A DNA stretch of 64,000 nt. It comes from Shimia_B sp038528385 (GTDB taxonomy: Bacteria > Pseudomonadota > Alphaproteobacteria > Rhodobacterales > Rhodobacteraceae). The position numbers and the translations under genes were made by a program. Below the pieces are notes generated by a model. That model was not told the origin of the DNA and made no database searches. It saw only the letters and a list, made by a program, of their open reading frames with translations. This document shows, one piece after another, positions 1 through 8,801 of the stretch (position 1 is its first letter; each line of letters opens with the position of its first letter). Where the stretch lies: contig JBCBET010000002.1 in the NCBI GenBank assembly GCA_038528385.1, positions 124,001-188,000 on the forward strand. Reading direction: 5' to 3'.

Positions 1-144
1 ATGGTGCCCGGCCATGAAGGCGAGGAACCCGCGGACATCGTGGCCATAGGCCTCGATCGTGTTGGGAGAGGCGCCCTTCAGGGCCTTTTCCCGCGCGAGC
101 CACGCCTCGAGCGCGTCGCGCAGCTGAGGCGAGACGAGGCTCAC
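1..144 (-). CDS. xerC: Tyrosine recombinase XerC, N-terminal fragment cut by window edge
   Basis: The 48 codons visible here read as the start of the N-terminal SAM-like core-binding domain of a tyrosine recombinase, including SPNTIEAYGHDVRGFLAFM. XerC acts with XerD at dif to resolve chromosome dimers. The catalytic C-terminal domain lies outside the window. The start is a GTG at 144, 8 nt after the stop of the DUF484 gene upstream on the same strand. DUF484 next to xerC is a recurring arrangement in proteobacteria and supports XerC over other integrases. Certainty rests on about 48 residues plus this context. Confidence 0.8.
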   Translation of the reverse strand, partial: MSLVSPQLRDALEAWLAREKALKGASPNTIEAYGHDVRGFLAFMAGHH

Positions 145-151
145 GCCGCCC

Positions 152-850
152 TCACCCGAGGTAGCGCCGCATCGTCCGCTCGAAGACGCCGGCGAAGAAG
201 GCGAGGAGATCCGTGCCCTGGCTGGGCGAGAAGAGATGCGGGTCCTCGGAGCCCATGACGAGCATCCCCGGCAGCCGCCCGGCCCCGAAATCGAGCCGCA
301 GGCAGGCCTCCGACTTGATCCAGTCGCTGTCGCCGTAGAGCACGGGGTCGCTCTCGGCGAGTTGGCGCAGCACCACGGGGCGCGGCTTGCCCTTGCGGCC
401 CTGGCCGCAATAGCTGTCGATGAAACCGGGCGCGGCCACGGTGAGCACGTCGCCCAGCTCATCGAGCACGGCGTCCTTTTCGGACACGCTTTCGAGCACG
501 AGCCGCATGAAATCCACGCGCAGGATATCTGCCACGTCGCCCGACAGGTCCTTGAGAAAGACGTCGAAGCGGTTGGCGTCGAGGAGCCTGAGGACCGCGC
601 GATGCACCTGGTTGGTGCCCGCGAGGTTTTCGTACGCGGCCGCGATCACGGTGCGGTGCGTCTCCTCGAGCCGGTCGAGTCGGTATTCGAGGCGCTCCAT
701 GGCGATGCCGCGCAGATCCACGATGTTGCCACCCCTCGTTTTCTCATGGGCGGCCACCAGCGCGCGCATCACCGCCTTGTCTTCGAGTAACATGTCCGGA
801 CGCGACAGAATCTCGTCCCGGAGCCCGGTGTCGATAAGAGGACCACTCAT
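152..850 (-). CDS. DUF484 family protein
   Basis: This 232-residue protein matches the DUF484 family, which has a GAF-like fold and no established biochemical role. An N-terminal helical part (about residues 1-90, with ERLEYRLDRLEETHRTVI probably coiled) is followed by a GAF-like half ending in DPHLFSPSQGTDLLAFFAGVFERT, the usual C-terminal signature. It is soluble with no signal peptide. The start ATG at 850 is preceded by GAAAGG. It is followed closely by xerC, so the two are probably cotranscribed, and a link to recombination or division is inferred only from that neighbourhood. Confidence 0.88.
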   Translation of the reverse strand: MSGPLIDTGLRDEILSRPDMLLEDKAVMRALVAAHEKTRGGNIVDLRGIAMERLEYRLDRLEETHRTVIAAAYENLAGTNQVHRAVLRLLDANRFDVFLKDLSGDVADILRVDFMRLVLESVSEKDAVLDELGDVLTVAAPGFIDSYCGQGRKGKPRPVVLRQLAESDPVLYGDSDWIKSEACLRLDFGAGRLPGMLVMGSEDPHLFSPSQGTDLLAFFAGVFERTMRRYLG

Positions 851-943
851 AAACTGCCTTTCACGCAGGTCTCACGCCTGTTGCGCGTCTGCATAACACA
901 GCCCCGCGCCTCCGGGGAAGCGGAGACTGCGCCCGCGCGGGCC

Positions 944-1597
944 TCAGACGATCTTGATGCCCGCGGCCTTGGCATCGGCGAGAAACGCGTCGAGCCCCTT
1001 GTCGGTGAGCGGGTGGGAGGCGAGCTTCTGGATGACGTCGGGCGGCGCGGTGATCACGTCGGCTCCGATGAGCGCGGCCTCCTGCACATGGCCCACCGAG
1101 CGGATGGAGGCGGCGAGGATCTCCGTCTCGAACCCGAAATTGTCGTAGATCGTGCGGATGTCCTGGATGAGCTCCATCCCGTCGAGCGAAATGTCATCGA
1201 GCCGCCCGATGAAGGGCGAGATGAACGTCGCCCCGGCCTTGGCCGCCAGAAGCGCCTGGTTCGCGGAGAAGCAGAGCGTGACGTTCACCTTCTTGCCCTC
1301 GTTCGTGAGGATGTTGCAGGCCTTGAGCCCGTCCCAGGTGAGCGGCAGCTTCACGGTGATGTTCTCGGCGATCTGGGCCAGTTTGCGGCCCTCCTCGAGC
1401 ATCGCGTCGGCCTCGGTGGCCACCACTTCGGCGCTCACGGGGCCCGCCACGATGTCGCAGATTTCCTTCGTCACCTCGAGGATGTCGCGGCCGGATTTCT
1501 TGATGAGCGATGGGTTCGTCGTCACCCCGTCGACCATGCCGGTCTCGTTGAGCTCGCGGATCGCGTCGATATCGGCGGTGTCTACGAAGAATTTCAT
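944..1597 (-). CDS. fsa: Fructose-6-phosphate aldolase / transaldolase-like protein
   Basis: The 217-residue protein has the length and motifs of the small transaldolase family (FSA/TalC), not of the 315-residue transaldolases. It opens MKFFVDTADIDAIRELN with the conserved TTNPSL at about residues 26-31. The Schiff-base lysine is in VKLPLTWDG (Lys83). These TIM-barrel enzymes either cleave fructose-6-phosphate to dihydroxyacetone and glyceraldehyde-3-phosphate or transfer dihydroxyacetone units in the pentose phosphate pathway, and the sequence alone does not decide between them. The gene is divergent from priA, with about 107 bp between the start codons. Confidence 0.88.
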   Translation of the reverse strand: MKFFVDTADIDAIRELNETGMVDGVTTNPSLIKKSGRDILEVTKEICDIVAGPVSAEVVATEADAMLEEGRKLAQIAENITVKLPLTWDGLKACNILTNEGKKVNVTLCFSANQALLAAKAGATFISPFIGRLDDISLDGMELIQDIRTIYDNFGFETEILAASIRSVGHVQEAALIGADVITAPPDVIQKLASHPLTDKGLDAFLADAKAAGIKIV

Positions 1598-1704
1598 CTG
1601 GACCTCTCGGGCTTCGTTGCGGCGCTTGGCCTTGTCTCCACGCTCGTTTACCTGATGGGCGGAATGGCCGAAACCCCGACAACGCCTTTTGCGGCATCGC
1701 TCCC

Positions 1705-3906
1705 ATGACGCGCTTCTTCGACGAAGGCAGCCTCTTGGGCGTGCTGACGACGCAACCGCTCGACCGGGTGCTGGACTACCGCGCGCCCGAGGGCGGCTGC
1801 TGGGAAGGGGCCTTCGTGGAGGTGCCGCTCGGGCCCCGCAAGGTCATCGGCGTCGTCTGGGGGCCGGGGCGCGGGGATTACGACGCGGCCAAGATCCGCG
1901 CGGTCACCCGGGTCCTAGACGCCCCGCCCATGACCGGCGAGATGCGCGAGTTCATCCTGCGCGCGGCGGAGTACACGCTTACGCCCCTGCCGGCCATGCT
2001 GCGGCTGGCGACGCGGGCGCCCGGGCTCGGCGATCCGCCCTCCATGCGCCATGTCTACCGCCTGGGCGAGGGGGAGCCCGAGCGGATGACGGAGCCCCGC
2101 GCGCGCGTGCTCGGGGTCCTGCGCGACTACGGCGGGCTGGCCTTCACGCTGGGCGAACTGGCCGAGAGCGCGGGCGTCACCACCTCGGTGGTCAAGGGCC
2201 TTGTGAAGGCCGGCGCGGTCCTCGAGGTGGAAAGCCCCCGGGACCTGCCATTTCCAGCGCTCGACCCCGATCTGCCGGGCAAGGCGCTGTCGGAGGATCA
2301 GGCCGCGGCGGCCCGCGCGCTCCGCGGCGCGCTTACGGGCGCACGTACGGGGGGCGGCTACGGCACGACGCTCCTGAAGGGCGTGACGGGCTCGGGCAAG
2401 ACGGAGGTCTACCTCGAGGCCATCGCCGAGACGTTGCGCTCGGGCCGCCAGGCCCTCGTGCTCCTGCCCGAGATCGCGCTCACCGCCGAATTCCTGGCCC
2501 GGGTCGAGGCCCGCTTCGGCGCACGGCCCGCCGAATGGCATTCCGGCATCACCCTCACCGAGCGGCGGCGCAGCTGGAAGATGGTCGCCGCGGGCCAGGC
2601 CGGGCTCGTAGTGGGCGCGCGGTCGGCGCTCTTTCTGCCGTTCCAGCGGCTCGGGCTCATCGTCGTCGATGAGGAGCACGACACCTCCTACAAGCAGGAG
2701 GACGGCGTGCTCTACAACGCCCGCGACATGGCGGTGCTGCGCGCCTCCATTCTCGGCGCGCAGGTGGTGCTCGCCTCCGCCACCCCCTCGCTGGAAAGCT
2801 GGGCCAACGCGGAGGCGGGGAAGTACCGCCGTCTCGAGCTCACCGCGCGCTTCGGCACGGCGGCGCTGCCGGACATGCGGCCCATCGACATGCGCGCGGA
2901 GGCGCTGGAGGCGGGGCGCTGGGTCTCGCCCACGCTCCGGCGGGCGGTGGAGGCGCGGCTCGCCGCGGGGGAGCAATCGCTTCTCTTCATCAATCGGCGG
3001 GGCTACGCGCCGGTGACGCTCTGCCGGGCCTGCGGGCACCAGATCGGCTGCGCCCATTGCGACGCGCGCATGGTGGAGCACCGTTTCCTCAAGCGGCTCA
3101 TGTGCCACCAATGCGGGGAGACTGCGCCCCTGCCGGAGGCCTGCCCGGCCTGCGGCGCGGAGGGGCGGCTCTCGGCCGTGGGGCCGGGGGTGGAGCGGCT
3201 GGCCGAGGAGGCAACGGCGCTCTTTCCCGAGGCGCGGGTGGCGGTGCTGTCCTCCGATCTCTACGGGTCGGCGCGCGCGCTCAAGGCGCAGATCGAGGAG
3301 ATCGCGTCGGGCGGCGCAGACATCATCATCGGCACGCAGCTCGTGGCCAAGGGACACAACTTCCCGCTTCTGACTTTGGTGGGGGTGATCGACGCCGATC
3401 TCGGGCTCCAGGGCTCGGACCTGCGCGCCGCGGAGCGGACGTTTCAGCTCATCCGGCAAGTGGCAGGCCGCGCGGGGCGCGACGCGCTGCCGGGCCTCGC
3501 GCTCCTCCAGACCCACCAGCCCGATCATCCGGTGATGCGCGCCATCGTGGCGGGCGACGAAGAGGCGTTCTGGGCCGCCGAGGCCGCAGAGCGGCAGGCG
3601 GCGGGCGTGCCGCCCTATGGCCGGATGGCCGGGATCGTGCTGAGTTCGCCCAACGTGCAGGAGGTCTTCGACCTGGGCACCGAGATGGCGCGCAACGCCG
3701 CGCCGCTCCGCGCCGTGGGGGCGGAGGTCTTCGGACCGGCGGCCGCGCCCATCGCGCGGATCCGCGGCCGCCACCGGGTGCGGCTCCTGGTGAAGGCGGG
3801 CAAGGGCGTGCCGATCCAGCGGGCCATCGCCGACTGGGCCGGGCAGTTCAAGCTGCCGTCGAGCCTGCGGCTGACCATCGACATCGACCCGCAGAGTTTC
3901 TTCTAA
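1705..3906 (+). CDS. priA: Primosomal protein N' (PriA replication-restart helicase)
   Basis: The 733-residue protein is a superfamily 2 DNA helicase that reloads the replisome at stalled forks. The N-terminal DNA-binding domain occupies about residues 1-190. The Walker A motif GVTGSGKTEVY is near residue 226 and the DEEHD Walker B motif is near 321. A zinc-binding insert at about 440-487 has paired CxxC motifs (CRACG, CAHC, CHQCG, CPACG). The C-terminal helicase lobe includes GTQLVAKGHNFP and QVAGRAGR. Length is normal for the family. It stands alone on the plus strand, divergent from the aldolase gene and convergent with the chemoreceptor gene. An 11-base G run (3918-3928) lies just after its stop. 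Confidence 0.97.
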   Translation: MTRFFDEGSLLGVLTTQPLDRVLDYRAPEGGCWEGAFVEVPLGPRKVIGVVWGPGRGDYDAAKIRAVTRVLDAPPMTGEMREFILRAAEYTLTPLPAMLRLATRAPGLGDPPSMRHVYRLGEGEPERMTEPRARVLGVLRDYGGLAFTLGELAESAGVTTSVVKGLVKAGAVLEVESPRDLPFPALDPDLPGKALSEDQAAAARALRGALTGARTGGGYGTTLLKGVTGSGKTEVYLEAIAETLRSGRQALVLLPEIALTAEFLARVEARFGARPAEWHSGITLTERRRSWKMVAAGQAGLVVGARSALFLPFQRLGLIVVDEEHDTSYKQEDGVLYNARDMAVLRASILGAQVVLASATPSLESWANAEAGKYRRLELTARFGTAALPDMRPIDMRAEALEAGRWVSPTLRRAVEARLAAGEQSLLFINRRGYAPVTLCRACGHQIGCAHCDARMVEHRFLKRLMCHQCGETAPLPEACPACGAEGRLSAVGPGVERLAEEATALFPEARVAVLSSDLYGSARALKAQIEEIASGGADIIIGTQLVAKGHNFPLLTLVGVIDADLGLQGSDLRAAERTFQLIRQVAGRAGRDALPGLALLQTHQPDHPVMRAIVAGDEEAFWAAEAAERQAAGVPPYGRMAGIVLSSPNVQEVFDLGTEMARNAAPLRAVGAEVFGPAAAPIARIRGRHRVRLLVKAGKGVPIQRAIADWAGQFKLPSSLRLTIDIDPQSFF

Positions 3907-4042
3907 GCGCGCCGCGCGGGGGGGGGGGCGGGAGAGCATGCCGGGCCAGGGGCGCTTTGGGCTTCGGGCGCGCAAGGCACTGGGCGTGTCCGGCTTCAGC
4001 GGTCCGCGCATCCGCCGTGCCGGGCATCAGGCGCAGGAGCCC

Positions 4043-6541
4043 TCAGGCGCGCAGCGCGGCGGGCGCGTCCTGCGGCGTGTCGTGGCGCACGTGGAAGGCG
4101 CCGAGCGCCCGAGAAAGCTGCCCGTCGAGCTCCGCCAGCGAGGCCATGAGGCTGTTGTTCTCCTGGGCGAGCGCTGCGTTCGACTGCGCCGCCGCTTCCA
4201 CGCGCCGGATCGAGGCGTCGAGGATCTTGACCCCGTCCTCCTGCTTGGTACCCGCCGCGAAGACCGCCGCGATCGTGCGCTCGATCTCGTCCATACTCGC
4301 GCGGACCTCGCCGATGGCCGCGCCGGTGTCGCGCACATGGGCTGCGCCGTCCTTCACGCCGCACACCGCGCTGGAGATGAGGGCGCCGATCTGCTGGCTG
4401 GCATCGGCGCAGCGCGCCGACAGCGCGCGCACCTCCGAGGCCACCACGCCGAACCCCTTGCCCGCGTCGCCCGCCCGCGCGGCCTCAACCGAGGCATTGA
4501 GCGCCAGGAGGTTCGTCTGGAACGCGATCTCGTCGATGGTGCGCACGATCTTGACCATCTGGGCCGAGGTCTCCTCGATCGTGGCGATGGCCGCCACCGC
4601 CTGCATGGAGACGTCCTGCCCGCGGGCGGATTTCTCCACCACCGTGTCGAGGGAGGCGCGGCATTCCGTCAGGAGCGCCGCGTTGGCGCTCACGCTCGCG
4701 GCGAGGTCGTTCGTCACGGCCGCGCTGTCATAGACGGCCTGGGCCTGGTCCTCGGAGCGGCGCGCGAGGTCGCCCGTGCCCGCGCGGAGCTCCACCGCCG
4801 CCTGGCCCACCGACTGCACCCCGCCTTCGATGTTGCGGAACGCCATCTCCAGCCGGTCGAGGGAGGTGTTCGTCGCCTCCGCGATGTCGCGGAATGTGCC
4901 GGAATAGGCGCCCGTGAGCCGCTGGCCGAGGTCGCCTGCCTCGAGCGAGGCCATGATCCCCCGGAGATCGCTGAGCGCCTGGCCGGTGCGCTCGGCGATG
5001 CCGTTGATGCCGCGCGCCACGTCGTGCCAGGCGCCGCTGAGCCCGTCGAGGGCCATGCGCCGCTCGAAACAGCCCTGTGAACAGGCCTCCACCACCTCCT
5101 GCATCTCGGCCACCGCGCGGTCCTGGGCCTCCGTCTCCGCGGCCTTCCGCGCGAGCTCGCGGGCATCCTTTTCCTGCTGCGCGCGCACGGCGCCCTCCGC
5201 CACTTCGAGGATCTCGTTGATGCCGTCGCCCAGTACGAGGGAGGGGCCCTGCAGGCCCTCGAGATCGAGCCGCGGGCGGAAATCGCCGCGCGCGACGGCG
5301 TGGCTGACCCGCTTGATCCCCTCGGCGGCCCCGCGCTCCAGGCTCTCTTGTGCATTGGCCTCGACCTGGCGCGTCACCTCTCCCTTCCGGTAATCCTCCA
5401 GCGCGGCCGTGATCGCGCCGAAATCGGGTTGCCTTGCCTGGGTAATGGGCCGGTAGATCGCGCCGTCGGCCATGGCGGCGACCTCGCTGCGCGCGCGGCG
5501 GAGCGTGGTGTTGGTGGTGCGCACCAAGAGGTAGGACGCCCCGCCCAGAACCGCGAGCACGACGGCGAGCTGCAGGAGAGACACCAGCATACCCTCCCGC
5601 AGATCACCGATCGCTGCCTGCATCTGCTGTTGGATTTCCCGCGCGCCCAGGTCTTCCACCGATTTGAACTCGTCGAGCGACGCGGACGAGGCGGCATACC
5701 ATGTCTCCTGGGAGACCGCCCGAACCTCGCGGGGGTCGAAACTGCGGATCGCCTCCTTGATGCCGAGCAGCGTTTGGGCAGGTTGCGAGCGCTCCAGGTC
5801 GTCCACCGCGGTCACCATCCTGCGGGAACTGTGGTTGCGGTAAGTTTCGAGCATGGCGTTCTGCTGGCTGATGCGGGCCTCGAACTCGGTGTAGATGCTG
5901 CGCGGAAACGGGCCCGTCATCCGATGGGCGGCGGCAAGCCCGGCGGAGCCCAGCACCCATTCGAGGCTGGCCTTGTTCTTGGCGGTCATGAGAATGGCAT
6001 GGCGCTGCAGCGCGCTCGCCACTTCCGGATTGGCGATCTGCTGGCCCACGAGGGCCAGGAGACTGATCGTGTCGCGGTTGATTTGCATGTATTGCTCGAT
6101 GAAGACGTCCGGCCCGATGCTGAACGCATCGATCTGGCGGCGAAGCTCGGGCAGTGCATCGATTTGCGATTGCAGCTCTCGCACGTACGCGTCGAGGCGG
6201 AGATTTTCGGCCAGGTCGGGCTCGAGCAGCGCCATGACGCCGGATAGACGTGCGACCGCGGCGTCGCTTTCCATGCGTAAGGTGCCCAGGTCGTCGCCGA
6301 GCGTCCCACTCTCGCTCACCGCTTGCACCATGGACGCGGCGCGCTCGCGTTGGAGCGCGTGGTTGACGTTGCCCACCGTCTCGGTAAATCGCGTGAGCTC
6401 GGCGTCGTCGCGCAGACGCAGGGCCTGCCTTTGATCATAGGCCAGACGACCACCGGCATAGGTGAGGACGGCCAGGACCCCGAGCACCGACAAAAGCACC
6501 AGAGCATGGGCAACCGATAGCCTGCGGAGCCGGTCGAGCAT
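4043..6541 (-). CDS. Methyl-accepting chemotaxis protein with nitrate-sensor (NIT-like) periplasmic domain
   Basis: The 832-residue protein is a transmembrane chemoreceptor. Membrane segments lie at about residues 8-30 (LVLLSVLGVLAVLTYAGG) and 315-345. The periplasmic domain between them has the all-helical NIT (nitrate/nitrite sensing) look, with MTAKNKASLEWVLGSAG resembling that family. HAMP-like segments and a cytoplasmic signalling domain follow. The signalling hairpin is near residue 680 (FQTNLLALNASVEAARAGDAGKGFGVVASEVRALS, quoted in two parts: FQTNLLALNASVEAAR and GKGFGVVASEVRALS). Output would be to the CheA/CheW system. AGGAGGA stands 7 nt before the ATG. No chemotaxis genes lie nearby. 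The nitrate ligand is inferred from family similarity only. Confidence 0.85.
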   Translation of the reverse strand: MLDRLRRLSVAHALVLLSVLGVLAVLTYAGGRLAYDQRQALRLRDDAELTRFTETVGNVNHALQRERAASMVQAVSESGTLGDDLGTLRMESDAAVARLSGVMALLEPDLAENLRLDAYVRELQSQIDALPELRRQIDAFSIGPDVFIEQYMQINRDTISLLALVGQQIANPEVASALQRHAILMTAKNKASLEWVLGSAGLAAAHRMTGPFPRSIYTEFEARISQQNAMLETYRNHSSRRMVTAVDDLERSQPAQTLLGIKEAIRSFDPREVRAVSQETWYAASSASLDEFKSVEDLGAREIQQQMQAAIGDLREGMLVSLLQLAVVLAVLGGASYLLVRTTNTTLRRARSEVAAMADGAIYRPITQARQPDFGAITAALEDYRKGEVTRQVEANAQESLERGAAEGIKRVSHAVARGDFRPRLDLEGLQGPSLVLGDGINEILEVAEGAVRAQQEKDARELARKAAETEAQDRAVAEMQEVVEACSQGCFERRMALDGLSGAWHDVARGINGIAERTGQALSDLRGIMASLEAGDLGQRLTGAYSGTFRDIAEATNTSLDRLEMAFRNIEGGVQSVGQAAVELRAGTGDLARRSEDQAQAVYDSAAVTNDLAASVSANAALLTECRASLDTVVEKSARGQDVSMQAVAAIATIEETSAQMVKIVRTIDEIAFQTNLLALNASVEAARAGDAGKGFGVVASEVRALSARCADASQQIGALISSAVCGVKDGAAHVRDTGAAIGEVRASMDEIERTIAAVFAAGTKQEDGVKILDASIRRVEAAAQSNAALAQENNSLMASLAELDGQLSRALGAFHVRHDTPQDAPAALRA

Positions 6542-6633
6542 CGCGCGTTCCTCCTGTGGGAGGACCGCTAACAGGCGTGGCTTAATCCGAGGTTACCGGC
6601 GCCGGACGGGGCCGACTGGTGATGATACTGGGC

Positions 6634-6665
6634 ACGTAACTGGGGACGTCACTGGGGCGACGTCA
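6634..6665. repeat. Short direct repeats ACGT(A/C)ACTGGGG
   Basis: Two perfectly adjacent 12-bp units, ACGTAACTGGGG (6634-6645) and ACGTCACTGGGG (6646-6657), are followed after 2 bp by a partial third ACGTCA (6660-6665). The last one overlaps the stop codon of ecm. They lie between ecm and the upstream region of the chemoreceptor gene. No function is evident. Confidence 0.6.
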
Positions 6666-8633
6666 TTCGGCGGCCACGGGCTCCGGCTCGGCCAGGGCCA
6701 CGATGTCGAACATGATCCGGTTCAGCTCGAAATCCTTGGGCGTGTAGACCTTGGCCACCCCCATGGCGCGCAACCGCTCGGCATCGTCGTCGGGGATGAT
6801 GCCGCCCACCACGACCGGGATGGCGATGCCCTCGGCGCGGAAGCGGCGCATGAGGTCCTCCACCAGGGGGATATGGCTGCCCGACAGGATCGAGAGGCCG
6901 ATGACATGGGGCGTCTCCGCCTCCGCGGCGGCCACGATCTCCGCCGGGGTCAGGCGAATGCCTTCATAGGCGATCTCCATGCCGCAATCGCGGGCGCGGG
7001 CGGCGATCTGTTCGGCGCCGTTGGAATGCCCGTCGAGGCCGGGCTTGCCCATCATGAACTTGAGCTTGCGGCCCAGGTGCCGGGAGGCGGTGGCGACGGC
7101 GTCGCGGATCTCCTCGAGGCCCTCGGTGCGGTTCGAGGGGTTCGCGGAGACGCCCGTGGGGCCGCGATACTGGCCGAAGGCGGCGCGCACCACGTCGCCC
7201 CATTCGCCGGTCGTCACGCCCACACGCGCTGCGTGGATCGAGGCGGGCATGATGTTGGTGCCGTCCCTTGCGGCCTCACGGAGATCGGCGAGTGCGGCGC
7301 GGACCGCGCCCGCGTCGCGCGCGGCTTTCCACTGCTCGAGGCGCGCGATCTGGTCGGCCTCCACGGCGGGATCCACGACCATGATGGCGTCGTCTCCGGC
7401 CGTGAGCGGGGAGGGCTCGCCCGCCTGGTACTTGTTGACGCCCACGACGGTCGTCTCGCCGCCCTCGATCCCCTGGATGCGCTCTGCATTGGCCTCCACG
7501 AGGCGGGATTTCATGTATTCGATGGCATTCACCGCGCCGCCCATGGCGTCGATCTGGGCGAGTTCGGCGCGGGCGCCGGTCTTCAGCTCCTCCACCTTGG
7601 CGTCCACCGCCGGGTTGCCGTCGAAGAGGTCGGGGTATTCGAGGAGGTCGGTTTCGAGGGCGAGGATCTGCTGCATGCGCAGGGACCACTGCTGGTCCCA
7701 GGGGCGGGGAAGGCCCAGCGCCTCGTTCCAGGCGGGGAGCTGGACGGCACGGGCGCGGGCCTTTTTCGACAGCGTCACGGCCAGCATCTCGATCAGGATG
7801 CGGTAGACGTTGTTTTCGGGCTGCTGCTCGGTGAGGCCCAGGCTGTTGACCTGCACGCCGTAGCGGAAGCGGCGGAATTTCGGGTCCTCCACGCCGTAGC
7901 GGTCGCGGCAGATCTCGTCCCAGAGGTCCACGAAGGCGCGCATCTTGCACATCTCGGTGACGAAGCGGATGCCCGCATTCACGAAAAACGAGATGCGGCC
8001 CACCATGGCGGGGAAGTGCTCTTCGGGGACCTTGCCCTTGAGGTCGTCGAGCACGGCGGTCGCGGTGGCGAGCGCGAAGGCGAGCTCCTGCTCCGGCGTC
8101 GCGCCCGCCTCCTGCAGGTGGTAGGAGCAGACGTTCATGGGGTTCCACTTAGGCAGATGCTCGCGCGTGTAGGCCGCGACGTCGGTGATCATCCGCATGG
8201 AGGGCTGCGGCGGGCAGACATAGGTGCCGCGGGACAGATACTCCTTGATGATGTCGTTCTGCACGGTGCCCTGGAGCTTCGCGACATCGGCGCCCTGTTC
8301 CTCGGCCACGGCGATGTAGAGCGCGAGCAGCCAGGGCGCGGTGGCGTTGATCGTCATCGACGTGTTCATCTGCTCGAGCGGGATCGCGTCGAAGAGCGTG
8401 CGCATGTCGCCCAGATGGCTCACCGGCACGCCCACCTTGCCCACCTCGCCGCGCGCGAGCTCGTGATCGCTGTCATAGCCCGTCTGCGTGGGCAGATCGA
8501 ACGCCACCGAGAGACCCGTCTGCCCCTTCGCCAGGTTGCCGCGATAGAGCGCGTTCGAGGCGCGGGCCGTGGAATGGCCCGCATAGGTGCGGAACATCCA
8601 CGGGCGGTCGCGGGGGGAGCGCGTGTCGGTCAT
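6663..8633 (-). CDS. ecm: Ethylmalonyl-CoA mutase (B12-dependent)
   Basis: The 656-residue protein belongs to the methylmalonyl-CoA mutase family. A TIM-barrel substrate domain (about 1-500, with QTGLSVAFDLPTQTGYDSDH and the TSMTINATAPWLLALYIA segment) precedes a C-terminal cobalamin domain with the DxHxxG motif in LDGHSNG, SILSGSH and VVGGIIP. It is shorter than typical methylmalonyl-CoA mutase large subunits. Together with ccr 2.8 kb away, this points to the ethylmalonyl-CoA mutase subfamily, which makes methylsuccinyl-CoA from ethylmalonyl-CoA in the ethylmalonyl-CoA pathway of acetyl-CoA assimilation. The alternative, methylmalonyl-CoA mutase, is less likely on length and context. The start ATG at 8633 is preceded by GGAGG. 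Confidence 0.9.
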   Translation of the reverse strand: MTDTRSPRDRPWMFRTYAGHSTARASNALYRGNLAKGQTGLSVAFDLPTQTGYDSDHELARGEVGKVGVPVSHLGDMRTLFDAIPLEQMNTSMTINATAPWLLALYIAVAEEQGADVAKLQGTVQNDIIKEYLSRGTYVCPPQPSMRMITDVAAYTREHLPKWNPMNVCSYHLQEAGATPEQELAFALATATAVLDDLKGKVPEEHFPAMVGRISFFVNAGIRFVTEMCKMRAFVDLWDEICRDRYGVEDPKFRRFRYGVQVNSLGLTEQQPENNVYRILIEMLAVTLSKKARARAVQLPAWNEALGLPRPWDQQWSLRMQQILALETDLLEYPDLFDGNPAVDAKVEELKTGARAELAQIDAMGGAVNAIEYMKSRLVEANAERIQGIEGGETTVVGVNKYQAGEPSPLTAGDDAIMVVDPAVEADQIARLEQWKAARDAGAVRAALADLREAARDGTNIMPASIHAARVGVTTGEWGDVVRAAFGQYRGPTGVSANPSNRTEGLEEIRDAVATASRHLGRKLKFMMGKPGLDGHSNGAEQIAARARDCGMEIAYEGIRLTPAEIVAAAEAETPHVIGLSILSGSHIPLVEDLMRRFRAEGIAIPVVVGGIIPDDDAERLRAMGVAKVYTPKDFELNRIMFDIVALAEPEPVAAE

Positions 8634-8652
8634 GGGGCCTCCGAATCTCAGT

Positions 8653-8669
8653 GCGCAAGAAAGTTGCGC
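8653..8669. promoter_or_regulatory. Dyad GCGCAA-N5-TTGCGC upstream of ecm
   Basis: A perfect 6-bp inverted repeat with a 5-bp centre lies 20-36 bp before the ecm start codon and shares the GCAA/TTGC half-sites with the palindrome upstream of ccr. A second inverted pair, CGCTGCG-c-CGCAGCG, lies at 8708-8722. This is a candidate regulator site in the divergent ecm/acyltransferase spacer. The binding protein is unknown. Confidence 0.4.
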
Positions 8670-8801
8670 GTGACGCTACATAGAGGCAAGAAAACATCCG
8701 GTCAATGCGCTGCGCCGCAGCGTGGCCGCTCATCAACACGGCCCCGCCCGGCCCGAGAGCGCGGTAGACAGCGCGCATGGTTCACGGGCAGGGTCGCGGG
8801 A

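Noticed and set aside
3918..3928. Run of 11 G residues after priA
   Set aside because: Noted as a possible phase-variable tract but it lies outside genes and between convergent stops, so no switching consequence is evident.
1915..4011. 698-codon minus-strand frame opposite priA
   Set aside because: Antisense to a complete priA; composition typical of a shadow frame.
6462..8801. Upstream extension of the acyltransferase frame to a 1227-codon gene
   Set aside because: The extension is antisense to ecm and loses all similarity before MFQPVSLPLW at 8802.
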